Shown in pieces: positions 42,757 through 51,820 of a DNA stretch of 64,000 nt. The notes beneath the pieces were generated by a model. That model was not told where the DNA came from. It ran no database searches and was given only the letters and a program-made list of their open reading frames with translations. A program made the translations under genes and the position numbers. This DNA comes from SIAQ01 sp964484265 (GTDB taxonomy: Bacteria; Planctomycetota; Planctomycetia; Gemmatales; Gemmataceae), in the NCBI GenBank assembly GCA_964484265.1, contig CAZAFH010000020.1, forward strand, positions 1 to 64,000. The letters are read 5' to 3'. Position 1 is the first letter of the stretch. The number at the start of each line of letters is the position of its first letter.

Positions 42757-43547
42757 CACCCGCATCCATTCGTCCAGGACCTTCTGATGTCAGTACACCG
42801 GAGTTGCAAAAACTCATCTTCGTGCAGAATCTTCCACTTGATCCAGATTCGAGGGATGTCCTGCAAAAGCACCTGGAGGAAGCACGAGCAGCGAATGACA
42901 AAGGTGCCATTGCATTTATTGCCTTCTCCTTGGCATACAGCCTCGATCATTCTGGTCCCTACGACCACAAGAGGGCAATCACGCTTCTTACGGAAGCACT
43001 TTCGTACTTCCCCAAATGGCCCGAGGCTTTGTTCAATCGTGGAACTGCTCAAATTCATGTCAAAGATTTCCATGCTGCGGTCAAGGACTTGGATTCAGCC
43101 GAGGAAGCATACTTTGGCACAGAACCACCGAATTTACTGAGGCCCGAGGAGAGTGATCTGGTACTGGCGAAGTTGTTGATGTTCAGGGCCGAAGCACTTA
43201 CAGGTCGGAATGGTCCTGGAGATAGCCTTGTCGCGAGGAGCGAGTTGCTCAGAGCCGAAATGCACCTGTTGCGTTGTGTTGACCAAAAGGACCATAACAA
43301 GATTGAAAAACAGGCTCGATTTTGGCTGAGACAAGTCCCGACGCGACTTAGGTCTACATTAACTTTGGAATCGATCTCTCAGAAAGAAGCCGATCTTATT
43401 CGGAATCCCTGGGCGTATCTTCTTGGTCTTCTGGTAGCACCGTTTGTGATTTGGTGGTTGGTCGCAATTTCGACACCGCCAAATCCAACTGAAGCAACGC
43501 CTGCCAACACTAACCAAATGCAGCCTGATAACAAAAAACAGAAGTAG
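42753..43547 (+). CDS. TPR-like protein with C-terminal membrane helix
   Basis: 264 residues. Helical repeats around residues 70-125 (RAITLLTEALSYFPKWPEAL and FNRGTAQIHVKDFHAAVKDL) fit TPRs. A membrane helix near the end (WAYLLGLLVAPFVIWWLVAI) and a short polar tail suggest a tail-anchored cytoplasmic TPR protein. It is coupled by ATGA to the two-TM gene. Such pairs are unusual inside methylase/helicase defence operons and may link sensing to the membrane. Confidence 0.7.
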   Translation: MTPASIRPGPSDVSTPELQKLIFVQNLPLDPDSRDVLQKHLEEARAANDKGAIAFIAFSLAYSLDHSGPYDHKRAITLLTEALSYFPKWPEALFNRGTAQIHVKDFHAAVKDLDSAEEAYFGTEPPNLLRPEESDLVLAKLLMFRAEALTGRNGPGDSLVARSELLRAEMHLLRCVDQKDHNKIEKQARFWLRQVPTRLRSTLTLESISQKEADLIRNPWAYLLGLLVAPFVIWWLVAISTPPNPTEATPANTNQMQPDNKKQK

Positions 43548-43581
43548 TAATCGATGGTCCTCCGGTTTCTTCCCGGTATGA

Positions 43582-46500
43582 ATGATGATCCCTTTGCTTC
43601 CTGCTCACGTCTGGGAAACCAGTTATCGCCATGAAGATGGCGACCTGGTGAGCTTGTTCTTCGTCCCTGCCTTGACCTGTTCGGTCCAGTACGACCGGAT
43701 GACCGGATACTTTTCCGCCAGTGCCCTGGCTCTTGCCGCCCGTGGTATTGAACGACTTATCGCCAACGGTGGCCGCATGCGGCTTGTGGTTGGCTGCACA
43801 CTTCACGACGACGAGATCAAGGCCATCGAAGAAGGGTACGATCTCCGCGAGAAGGTAGAACAAAAACTTGTCTCCACCTCCCTGACTCCCCCTGATCCAG
43901 CCGCTCGTCGTGGCCTCGAAGCTCTGGCCTGGATGGTGGCCCAGGAATTTCTCGATGTGAAGATTGCGGTCCCGACCAATGCCCAGGGGAAGCCGGTGTC
44001 TGTCGGCGGCATCTACCATGAGAAAGTCGGTATTGTCACCGATCGGGAAGGCAACCGCCTTTCCTTCAGCGGCAGCATCAACGAGACTGCCGGCGGCTGG
44101 GTCAACAACCGTGAGAGCTTCCATGTTCATCTTTCCTGGGAAAGTGGCCGGGAGTTCAAACACGTTCAGGATGAGGTCGATTCCTTCAATCGCCTCTGGG
44201 AGGGTAAATCCTGGAGCGTGAGAATCCTGGAGTTTCCCGATGCGGTGAAAGCTCGGCTCCTGGAGTTTCTGCCATCGGATGATCGTTTCGTGGCTCCTCC
44301 AGCCGGTAAAGCTTCCCCGCCGGCGGTTGAGGAAACCAAGATAGAGGTTCCACCACCCCACCGGTTGCTGCCTGATGAAACCCGCAGAGTGGTCTGGACG
44401 TACCTGACCCATGCGGCCCAAATGGAGAACGGCCTGCGGGTTGGTGAGGTCACATCGACCGTTACTCCGTGGCCCCACCAGGTACGAGCTTACCATCGAC
44501 TCCTGGAATCCTGGCCCTGCCAGATGCTTCTTGCAGACGAAGTCGGCCTGGGCAAAACGATCACGGCTGGATTATTCATCCGCCAGGTGTGGCTCTCCAG
44601 GCGAGCTCGACGAATCCTGATCATGGTTCCTCGTGCTCTCCTTATACAGTGGCAGGGGGAGCTGTACGAGAAGTTCAACCTGAACGTACCGATTTACGAT
44701 GGGCACAAGCTGATCTGGAAACGGAGTCACGGTTGGCAGGGACCGCTGGAAAGGAAAGTCGAACGCTCGGAATGGCACAAGGAGCCTTTTGTCCTTTGTT
44801 CCAGCCATTTGATGCGGCGTCGGGATCGAGTCGGTGATCTACTCCATGCAGAGAACTGGGACCTCCTGGTTGTTGACGAAGCCCATCATGCCCGGCGGAA
44901 GTCTCCCGGAACACCCCAAGAAGGTGGTCCCAACAATCTCCTTCGGCTCTTGCAGGACCTGCGGCCCAAAGCTCGTTCGTTGTTGCTGCTGACGGCAACA
45001 CCCATGCAAGTTCATCCCGTTGAATTGTGGGACCTTCTGAAGCTTCTTGGTTTACCCGGCCGATGGGGAACCAACCGCGATGACTTCCTCCAGTATTTCG
45101 CGGAATCCACAGGGAACCCGTCCCACGAAATGATGGATTACCTGGCCGATTTGTTTCGCGAATCGGAGCTTGCCTTTGGCGAGGTCACCGAAGACCAGGT
45201 TTCGGGTTTGATCCCGGCTCTGTCGAAGCTGAGTTGCCGGAAGATACTCCGGGCCCTTCGTGACAGCAGCGGTATCCCCTTGAAGCGTCTGGACGCGACT
45301 CAACGGAAGGCGGCTATGGAGATCCTGCGGCGATTCAGCCCGGTTCGACATCGTATGTCCCGCCACACCCGTAACCTTTTGCGTGAATATCATCGACGTG
45401 GCCTGATTGACAGTCCGATTGCAACCCGTGAGGTTCGCGATGTTCCCATCGACATGACCCAAGCGGAACGGGCCATGTACGACGCTCTCGGGGATTACAT
45501 TGACCAGACCTACAACAACGCCACGCCGGACAAACGCCCAGCGGTGGGTTTCATCCTGACGATCTACCAGCGACGATTGGCGAGTTCCTTTTACGCCCTC
45601 CAGCAAACGCTTAACAAGCGGCTGGCGAACATGGGTGGGTTCACCGAAGAAGATGTTTCCCAGGATGAAACAGTCGAAGAGGTCATGGATGCCGAAGATG
45701 TGGCAGCGATGGCTCATGAAACCTTGGTGGAAGAGGAACGGGCGACCATCCGTGATCTGCTCAAGAAGATCGCCAAGATCGGAGCAAACACCAAGGCCCG
45801 AACTCTGAAGGCTGAACTGGAGATGGCATTCGTCGATGGCTATGACTCTGCGATCATCTTCACCCAATATTCCGACACGATGGACTATGTGAAGGAATAC
45901 CTGGCCACCGAGTTCCCAGGAGAGATCATCGGTTGCTATTCTGGCGATGGTGGTCAGGTCCGTGACAAGGCCGGGTTCTGGTCCGAATGCACCAAGGAGC
46001 AGATCAAGCAGCGACTCAAGTCCAAGGGAATCCGGTTCCTCGTTTGCACGGACGCTGCCGCCGAAGGCCTGAACTTCCAGTTCTGCGGGGTGGTGGTCAA
46101 CTACGACTTGCCGTGGAACCCCATGAAGGTTGAGCAACGGATTGGTCGCATTGACCGCATCGGCCAGAAGTTCCCCAAGATCCGGGTGATCAACCTGGCC
46201 TACCGGGAGACCGTGGAAGCGGACGTGTACTTTGCCTTGGGGCACCGGATCAACCTGTTCGAGGGACTGGTGGGCCGACTTCAACCAATTCTTTCCAGCT
46301 TGCCGAAGAAATTCGAGCAGATCGTCCTTGAGAAGAAGGAGCACCAGGACGCAGCCAGACACCAGCTTCTCGCCAACCTGGATCAGGCGACACGGGAAGC
46401 TGAACAGGGAGGTCTGGACATCGACGAGGTGGCCATCGAAGCGATGGAGTTTCCCAAATTACCGCCACCTTCCTTGACCTTGCCCGATATCGACAAGATC

Positions 46501-46917
46501 CTTGGTCGCTCCGGTATCCTTCCCCCTGGTGTGGAAGTGCGTCCGCTTGATGTGGGTTCCTACGCGATGAAGATTCCGGGATTCGACAAAGAACTCCGGA
46601 TCACCACCTCTGCCGATGTCTTCGACGATCATTTTGAAAGCCACGACTTCCTCTCCCCAGGTGGGCGAGTGTTTGAACTGCTGGCTGACAGCGTGGGGAA
46701 AGCGGATGAGCCGGTGAAGGCGGAGACTGCAGGGCGGATATGGCTGGTGCAGAAGAAGGATTCGGATGTGGTCCAGTTTTACGTCCGACGCGACGATGGC
46801 TTCACTGTGATTTACTCGTTCGACGAACTTCTTCAAGCATTGGACGATGTCACTCCACCAGTGCCCTTCGGGTCGAATGTTGATGACATGGCGAATTCTG
46901 TCCGAATGTTGGCCTGA
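43582..46917 (+). CDS. PLD domain - SNF2/HepA helicase
   Basis: 1111 residues. The N-terminus has a phospholipase D-like domain (IYHEKVGIVTD with His145-x-Lys, then SFSGSINETAGGW), followed by a SNF2 core: ADEVGLGKT (about 319), VVDEAHHARR (about 431), LTATPMQ, then CTDAAAEGLNFQF and EQRIGRIDRIGQ (about 823-863). It matches the COG0553-type helicase with PLD domain of DISARM/BREX-like loci. It is the last gene of the operon. It would translocate on or unwind DNA, and the PLD domain may cut it. Confidence 0.92.
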   Translation: MMIPLLPAHVWETSYRHEDGDLVSLFFVPALTCSVQYDRMTGYFSASALALAARGIERLIANGGRMRLVVGCTLHDDEIKAIEEGYDLREKVEQKLVSTSLTPPDPAARRGLEALAWMVAQEFLDVKIAVPTNAQGKPVSVGGIYHEKVGIVTDREGNRLSFSGSINETAGGWVNNRESFHVHLSWESGREFKHVQDEVDSFNRLWEGKSWSVRILEFPDAVKARLLEFLPSDDRFVAPPAGKASPPAVEETKIEVPPPHRLLPDETRRVVWTYLTHAAQMENGLRVGEVTSTVTPWPHQVRAYHRLLESWPCQMLLADEVGLGKTITAGLFIRQVWLSRRARRILIMVPRALLIQWQGELYEKFNLNVPIYDGHKLIWKRSHGWQGPLERKVERSEWHKEPFVLCSSHLMRRRDRVGDLLHAENWDLLVVDEAHHARRKSPGTPQEGGPNNLLRLLQDLRPKARSLLLLTATPMQVHPVELWDLLKLLGLPGRWGTNRDDFLQYFAESTGNPSHEMMDYLADLFRESELAFGEVTEDQVSGLIPALSKLSCRKILRALRDSSGIPLKRLDATQRKAAMEILRRFSPVRHRMSRHTRNLLREYHRRGLIDSPIATREVRDVPIDMTQAERAMYDALGDYIDQTYNNATPDKRPAVGFILTIYQRRLASSFYALQQTLNKRLANMGGFTEEDVSQDETVEEVMDAEDVAAMAHETLVEEERATIRDLLKKIAKIGANTKARTLKAELEMAFVDGYDSAIIFTQYSDTMDYVKEYLATEFPGEIIGCYSGDGGQVRDKAGFWSECTKEQIKQRLKSKGIRFLVCTDAAAEGLNFQFCGVVVNYDLPWNPMKVEQRIGRIDRIGQKFPKIRVINLAYRETVEADVYFALGHRINLFEGLVGRLQPILSSLPKKFEQIVLEKKEHQDAARHQLLANLDQATREAEQGGLDIDEVAIEAMEFPKLPPPSLTLPDIDKILGRSGILPPGVEVRPLDVGSYAMKIPGFDKELRITTSADVFDDHFESHDFLSPGGRVFELLADSVGKADEPVKAETAGRIWLVQKKDSDVVQFYVRRDDGFTVIYSFDELLQALDDVTPPVPFGSNVDDMANSVRMLA

Positions 46918-46990
46918 TTAACAGACTTGACTAAAGGATCGGGCCAGTGGTTGTCAGGGGGAGGCATAGTCTAATCTTGTTTTGCTTGCA

Positions 46991-47569
46991 TCAGGTGGAG
47001 CAGAACCGATCCGCTGGGCATGCCTCTTTCAGCACCCATAACGGTGACTTGTCCGATGGATCCTTCAGCCTTAAATCTAACACCCATGGCTCATTCGGGG
47101 GGACGATGAACTCGAACTTGTCCCGAACACTGTCTACTTCGGTCACGATCCGTGAGAGTTGGTCACTCGTGGCTGGGACGAAGCCATGACGCCCCCAAAG
47201 CTCGACCGTGAACCGCTCGGGCGGTATTACCCCATGGTAAAAGTACCACCATTTCGACTGACCAGTTGAGTCGAGCTTCTTTACGACCTTGGAAGACACG
47301 TTCAGCCGCTTCCATACGCTTCGAGCAAGTTCCAGATTGCTGTCTCCTTCAGGTATGTTACACACGTAGCGAACAGCCGTCTTGAAAGGGATGGATGTCG
47401 TGCCACCCCAGAAAAACAAGCGGTCATGGTCGGTTTGGCTAGTCAAGCTTACTGCGTTGGCAATCTTTCGATGCCGCAACTCGGGCTGGGCGATCTCTCC
47501 TATGGTGAGCCCATCGCGTAGAATCGGTGGCAGATGGAGCAAGCAGGAGTAGTGATAGAGGATGCTCAT
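46991..47569 (-). CDS. ADP-ribosyltransferase-like (ART-fold) protein, candidate
   Basis: 192 residues from the ATG at 47569 with GAAGG upstream; a GTG at 47656 overlapping the upstream stop is possible. The opening MSILYHYSCLLHLPPILRDGL then AVSLTSQTDHDRLF follows the H...(Y/S)...pattern of ART-fold proteins that begin LYHYT..LxxILxxGL. A catalytic glutamate cannot be placed with certainty. It is transcribed convergently with the helicase operon and coupled to the gene at 47653, which may be its neutralising partner. Confidence 0.45.
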   Translation of the reverse strand: MSILYHYSCLLHLPPILRDGLTIGEIAQPELRHRKIANAVSLTSQTDHDRLFFWGGTTSIPFKTAVRYVCNIPEGDSNLELARSVWKRLNVSSKVVKKLDSTGQSKWWYFYHGVIPPERFTVELWGRHGFVPATSDQLSRIVTEVDSVRDKFEFIVPPNEPWVLDLRLKDPSDKSPLWVLKEACPADRFCST

Positions 47570-47652
47570 GAGCCTTCTCGCTCGGTCCGTAAAACCGGAA
47601 GAGTCCGGATCTCGTTCGTTATTGTCGTCAGAAATGCCCACCGGTTCAAGGA

Positions 47653-48231
47653 TCACCGACCGTCATCTTCGGCGTCATGGGAAAAGAGCAGAAGCTGTAC
47701 GGGCGGCTTCGGCAGGTCGAGAAACTCATGGCCCTTGGCGGCACGCCAGAACAGACCAGGGTCCAAGTGGAGCCGACGCTTGATGACCTGGGCACCGAGT
47801 TCGGAGAGGGCGGCCAGGAAGTCTCGCTTCGTAGAGCGAGCGGCCAGGGTGACCAGGGGCCGATGCTGCCGCCCGAGGATTCGTTTCAGGTCGTGCCGCT
47901 GTTCGACTCGTCGGTTGTACGGGCTGCTGGCCTTGAACAGATAAAGAAGTCGGCACCAATGGACGGGGTCGTCTGGTTGGAGTGGAAGGACACCGATGAA
48001 GTCGCCCCAGTTCTTGTGACGAGCCGCGGCCAGGGATTCGCCGATACCCCCGATGACGACGGTGTGTTGGTATTCCACCCGGCACGTTGGATTTCTCCGC
48101 ACACTGTCAATGGTCCAGAGCCGCGGCGGTCGGGAATCGGCCAGGTAAACCTGGATGTCCCGATTGGCCAGGGCAGCATTGACCAGGACACGAGCGATAC
48201 GAGCCATCCGAGTGAGATCATCGAGAGCCAT
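47653..48231 (-). CDS. Uncharacterised 192-aa protein coupled to the ART-like gene
   Basis: Basic, alpha/beta protein beginning MALDDLTRMARIARVLVNAAL, with DSVRRNPTCRVEYQHTVVIGG in the middle and PVQLLLFSHDAED at the end. Its stop overlaps a GTG of the ART-like frame. No family recognised; by position it could be an antitoxin or partner. Confidence 0.55.
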   Translation of the reverse strand: MALDDLTRMARIARVLVNAALANRDIQVYLADSRPPRLWTIDSVRRNPTCRVEYQHTVVIGGIGESLAAARHKNWGDFIGVLPLQPDDPVHWCRLLYLFKASSPYNRRVEQRHDLKRILGRQHRPLVTLAARSTKRDFLAALSELGAQVIKRRLHLDPGLFWRAAKGHEFLDLPKPPVQLLLFSHDAEDDGR

Positions 48232-48337
48232 GCCACTGAATCGCTTGACACCGGGACCTACCTGATAGGCTTCCTACCCCAGGGAATCTGCGGGGAGTGT
48301 CCAGCGGTGAAAACGATGTATTCATGGCGAATCCTTT

Positions 48338-48553
48338 TTATTCCGTGCCGGTGGGGTTTTGAGGATTCCGGATCGGCTGGGATGTTCCCAGGATTCGGAT
48401 GACGTACTCTTTGAAGCTGAGCCCACTTTGGGTAGCATTGCAGCGGGCACGAATCCAGACGGATTCGGGGATAGCCTTGACGTGGAGGTCACGAATCCCG
48501 TTGCGGGATTCCTTGACCGTAGTCGTGGCGTCAGTGTCCTCGTCGGCGTTCAT
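48338..48553 (-). CDS. Small ribbon-helix-helix (Arc-like) protein
   Basis: 71 residues with GAGGAGG 8 nt before the ATG. The part DLHVKAIPESVWIRARCNA then GLSFKEYVIRIL fits an Arc/MetJ-type ribbon-helix-helix: a short strand followed by two helices. Preceded by a charged N-terminal tail. RHH proteins are frequent antitoxins and plasmid regulators; this one may control the pair downstream at 46991-48231. Confidence 0.65.
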   Translation of the reverse strand: MNADEDTDATTTVKESRNGIRDLHVKAIPESVWIRARCNATQSGLSFKEYVIRILGTSQPIRNPQNPTGTE

Positions 48554-49064
48554 ATGGATGGCCTCCTCTACGGACAGGGTAATGATTCACTCATGGCGTT
48601 AACGCCATCGATCATTCATTACCATGTCCCATTGACTTGGAGTCGTTTGGTTTGGACAAGGACAGGGATACGTCCGATGGACCTCACTGCGTCCACAGAC
48701 CCGGTTTTGTGATTTCCCATACCCATTTGATTGTGTGACATATTCCCATACCCATTTGATTTTGTGAGTAATTTCCCATTCCCATTAATGTGACAGTGTT
48801 CCCATTCCCATTCCCATTCCCATTTCAGTTTCGTTTGTGATTTCCCATTTCATTTTGAATGTAGTAATGTTGTTTTTGCTTCTACTTCTGGATTGCTCCT
48901 GGTATCGGTCCCTTTCAGGACCGGCAAACTCTGCCGGTTGAGTCCTGCCTAGGGTCAGGTTACAACGGACCTGACGCCGATCCTCACCGCTGGGCTGAGC
49001 GGCAATACGCCGATTTGTATCCCGCCGACGAACAAGCGGTTGATACGGGAGGGTGGACCTGGTG
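48554..49064. repeat. 511-bp gene-free stretch with CCCAT-type repeats and a G4-capable tract
   Basis: Two copies of TTCCCATACCCATTTGATT lie at 48714-48732 and 48743-48761. Then comes a CCCATT array with four consecutive CCC runs at 48801-48824, and more CCCAT units spaced by TGTGA-like motifs up to about 48850. The minus strand reads GGGAAT repeats, a potential four-tier G-quadruplex with 3-nt loops. No gene is supported here; the frame at 48785-49405 is a shadow. Confidence 0.65.
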
Positions 49065-49763
49065 TCAGGATCCAAGCTTTCCCGTGTGCTTCCATCCTCG
49101 GTCCCGTCGTCGATTCCGTTGACGTTCTTGACGTTTGGCTTGACGACAGCCGCACGATATAGTTTGTTCGGAAACAAGGTGCTTTCGGTACTTGACAACG
49201 ACCTTTCCGCAATCACACTTGCACTGTAATCGTCCCTCTGGGAGCGATCCCAGAACCACCAGAAGCCCGAAACGTCTGCCTGGCTCGATCCGCGGAGGAT
49301 GTTCTTTGGGCTTGTGAGTTCTGAGGTCCGGCCAACAGTGCGGAACGACGTGGCGGTTGTCGATGAACAACACTCCCGTAAATGTGAGCTGACGAATGAT
49401 TCCATGAGACCGTTTCATGAGGCCCTTCAGGATGGTTGGCCCAAATACATCATTGAGGCGTCTAAACCAATCACGCTGAATCTGACGGGCGAGCCTGATA
49501 AAGGTTCTGTTGGCCGATTCACACCGAAGGACGCCACAAGGGTTGGCATAAACCGTCCCGGGTTGGAAGATGCGAGGATTGCTAACCAACTTGCAGAACC
49601 AGCAAGTGATCATTTCGTCCACTCCTGGGTATTCCAGGTCTAGGTCCGAAGTAAGAAAGTAAAACGTTTGCCAGGCCGGATCGTTGTAGTCGGGTTCATG
49701 CCGTTCGACCGAGATACCGTCAACGGACGTGACCTCAATGGGTGAGTATGTAATCAGTGCCAT
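49065..49763 (-). CDS. Zinc-ribbon protein (phage AP2/HNH-associated type)
   Basis: 232 residues. The N-terminal 140 are unassigned. The C-terminal part has RFGLLVVLGSLPEGRLQCKCDCG, then VKYRKHLVSEQTISCGC, the paired CxCG...CGC treble-clef-like finger that accompanies many phage HNH/AP2 DNA-binding proteins. No HNH residues are seen in the N-terminal region. A DNA-binding role is likely; a nuclease role is not shown. (The quoted blocks are separated by a short linker.). Confidence 0.6.
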   Translation of the reverse strand: MALITYSPIEVTSVDGISVERHEPDYNDPAWQTFYFLTSDLDLEYPGVDEMITCWFCKLVSNPRIFQPGTVYANPCGVLRCESANRTFIRLARQIQRDWFRRLNDVFGPTILKGLMKRSHGIIRQLTFTGVLFIDNRHVVPHCWPDLRTHKPKEHPPRIEPGRRFGLLVVLGSLPEGRLQCKCDCGKVVVKYRKHLVSEQTISCGCRQAKRQERQRNRRRDRGWKHTGKLGS

Positions 49764-49907
49764 GGGGTAGAGTCTCCGGGGTTCATCTACTTCTGAATCC
49801 CACTACTCTCCCGAATCGACTGTTTCTCACACCATTCTGAAGGCTACAAAAAGGCAGGACAGATCCTCTCCCAACGACATGGCTTTGCAGTAGAAGCAAA
49901 GAGGAAT

Positions 49908-49938
49908 GAAAAAAGAACCCTACCATTTCTGGTAGGGT
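49908..49938 (-). terminator. Rho-independent terminator
   Basis: The stem ACCCTACCA-TTTC-TGGTAGGGT (49917-49938) is followed on the minus strand by TTCTTTTTTC. It lies 28 bp after the stop of the clamp-loader-like gene and ends the 51.8-49.97 kb unit. Confidence 0.9.
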
Positions 49939-49965
49939 CTTGGTTCGACTAGGTTTGCCACATGC

Positions 49966-50835
49966 TCAACCCACTTCCCATCGGAAGTTCTCAACTCGCT
50001 CCCGAGTCAAAGGAACCCCCAAGAGATCAGCTTCCCAGAGTGGCCGAAGTGCCTGACCGGGAATCATCTGTGCCTTTTCCAAGAGCAGGGACAACGTCTC
50101 GTCGTCGGGGTCCTGATTGAAGGCCTTGGCCACCTTCCGCAGCCAAACGACGCTATCAGACTTGGCTGCTGCTGTTGTTCGTTTGATCGCGGCGAACCGA
50201 TAAACGAAGTCCTTGCTGAGCCCCGCCAGTTTCAAACCAGTAGTTGGATCCTTGCGGGGGCGAAGCCGAACCCCACTTACCACCAGCGTGATTGGCCTCT
50301 CGGTCATCGGCTTGATGAGCCGCGGCATGAACTTAATGAAATCAGGATGGGAGGCTTCGTCAATGTAGACGATGAGCGGACATTTGTAATCCCGGTAGAA
50401 ACAGATTTTGTCTTCGTCGTATGTCGCCGGATTGGTTCCGTCCACGATGACGTACGTGAAGTTGTGACCATCGCGGTTTCGATAGGAGCCTTCACGGTTG
50501 TGGGTCCCATAGTTCCAGCGTCGGCAATTACCGCACTTGTTGCAGGGATTCAGGTCATCACCCCTATCCTGACAGAACTTCGACTTGAGTGCCAGGTGGA
50601 TCATCGTCGTCTTGCCCGACCGGTTGGGACCGTAAATCAAAATGTGTCGCCGTGGCAGAGCAAATCGAACAAAGGCCCGGAGTACCTCCTTGCACTCGGT
50701 GTTTCCGGCGATGTCTTCCCAGCTTTCAGCAGTATCACCGGGTGGGGGAGGGGCCGGCCTCATAAGTTCTTCTTCGTCTCCCCATCCTTCAAGGTCCATT
50801 ATTTGAAACAGATCCAGTTCTTCCTTCGGATTCAT
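49966..50835 (-). CDS. Clamp-loader-like AAA ATPase
   Basis: 289 residues from the ATG at 50835 with AAGGGAG upstream. Walker A YGPNRSGKTT lies at 68-77. Cys88, Cys98, Cys101 and Cys104 (CNKCGNC) match the small zinc module of DnaX/HolB clamp-loader subunits, and LIVYIDEASH is Walker B. The C-terminal third is helical. It could load a sliding clamp or act as a helicase loader for element replication. It is transcribed together with the gene at 50915 and ends at a strong terminator. Confidence 0.8.
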   Translation of the reverse strand: MNPKEELDLFQIMDLEGWGDEEELMRPAPPPPGDTAESWEDIAGNTECKEVLRAFVRFALPRRHILIYGPNRSGKTTMIHLALKSKFCQDRGDDLNPCNKCGNCRRWNYGTHNREGSYRNRDGHNFTYVIVDGTNPATYDEDKICFYRDYKCPLIVYIDEASHPDFIKFMPRLIKPMTERPITLVVSGVRLRPRKDPTTGLKLAGLSKDFVYRFAAIKRTTAAAKSDSVVWLRKVAKAFNQDPDDETLSLLLEKAQMIPGQALRPLWEADLLGVPLTRERVENFRWEVG

Positions 50836-50914
50836 GGAAATCTCCCTTGTCATGGTTTTTCAGGAAAAAAGGAAGACCGAGGCGTGGGCCATCCACTCCT
50901 CGGTCAAACGGACA

Positions 50915-51820
50915 TCACGCGGCATTGGGTCCCACCGGACTCTCGGTTTCAATGTGGTTATCGTCAGTGCGTTCCAAGGCTTTGGCGTCATTCAACTTAG
51001 ATCCTGACGATGGGCCTGACGCTGACGATGGGTTATCGTCAGTGGTGACGAGGATTGCGTTGTCCGGAAGAAACACCTGGTCATGCCGCGTGATTGTCAC
51101 CCAGGAACCCGAGTCCCTGTGAAACGTGTGAACCTCAAGACCGACCTTGCGAAACTGTTCATCCAGTTCCCCAAGGCGGCGGCTGAAGAAGTTGATCGCG
51201 TTGAAGAGAGTCTTCTTGTCTGCACGTACCTGAATCTCGATGTCACGGGAGTTGACGGCCCGCCAGAGGTCTGCGGTTCGGAGTTCGGCGGTGAGAAAGT
51301 GCTGCTCTCCGTTGCGGGTGATCTTGGGCTGCAGCCGCTGCTCTTTTTCACCGGCGAGAATCCCTTCCAGGAGCTTGTTACCGAGTCCCTTTTCCGGATC
51401 GTCTGATCCACGGAGGGAGTTGGCGAAAACGACGACCCCTTCGAAGTTGTAATCACCGTCCTTGGCCGGTTCTGTCCGCGTGGTCTTCCGACCACCCTTG
51501 TAGGCTTCTTCGACCAGGTAATCGACGATCAGCAACAGTTCCGTGTTGCCGAGATGAAGTTGTTCTCCGGTGACGTACCGGAACATGCTTCGAACGTAAG
51601 ACTTGGTACGCGGGGTGGATTTCCCTTGGTCATCAACCAGGCGATACAATTTCTGCGTCGGATCGTCTTTGATCTCCAGACATGGCTTGTCGTCCCCGTC
51701 AAGACAGTAATCAGTCTTGCCTTCCTCCTGAATCTTTCCGAGCAGGAAGTTGACAGGGTCGTCCTTCGCTTGCTTCAGTTCATCTGGCGTTACGAGTTTC
51801 TTGGTTTCTTGCCCGTTCAT
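50915..51820 (-). CDS. Uncharacterised 301-aa protein, possibly DNA-binding
   Basis: Starts at the ATG at 51820 with GGAGGTCG upstream. It contains FLLGKIQEEGKTDYCLDGDD, TKSYVRSMFRYVTGEQL and ALFNAINFFSRRLGELDEQF. The end is Ser/Gly-rich. No family recognised. By order it is co-expressed with the clamp-loader-like ATPase, which suggests a role in element replication or maintenance. Confidence 0.6.
   Translation of the reverse strand: MNGQETKKLVTPDELKQAKDDPVNFLLGKIQEEGKTDYCLDGDDKPCLEIKDDPTQKLYRLVDDQGKSTPRTKSYVRSMFRYVTGEQLHLGNTELLLIVDYLVEEAYKGGRKTTRTEPAKDGDYNFEGVVVFANSLRGSDDPEKGLGNKLLEGILAGEKEQRLQPKITRNGEQHFLTAELRTADLWRAVNSRDIEIQVRADKKTLFNAINFFSRRLGELDEQFRKVGLEVHTFHRDSGSWVTITRHDQVFLPDNAILVTTDDNPSSASGPSSGSKLNDAKALERTDDNHIETESPVGPNAA

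Noticed and set aside
45052..46362. Minus-strand 436-aa open frame inside the SNF2 helicase gene
   Set aside because: Antisense shadow; the helicase motifs on the plus strand are unambiguous.
33441..46917. Complete BREX or DISARM system
   Set aside because: No PglZ, BrxA/BrxB, or DrmA/DrmB-like gene could be recognised in or around the operon, so only a related core is claimed.
48785..49405. Minus-strand 206-aa open frame ending in MGMGMGMG
   Set aside because: It overlaps the zinc-ribbon gene in another frame, and its end is just translation of the GGGAAT repeat.
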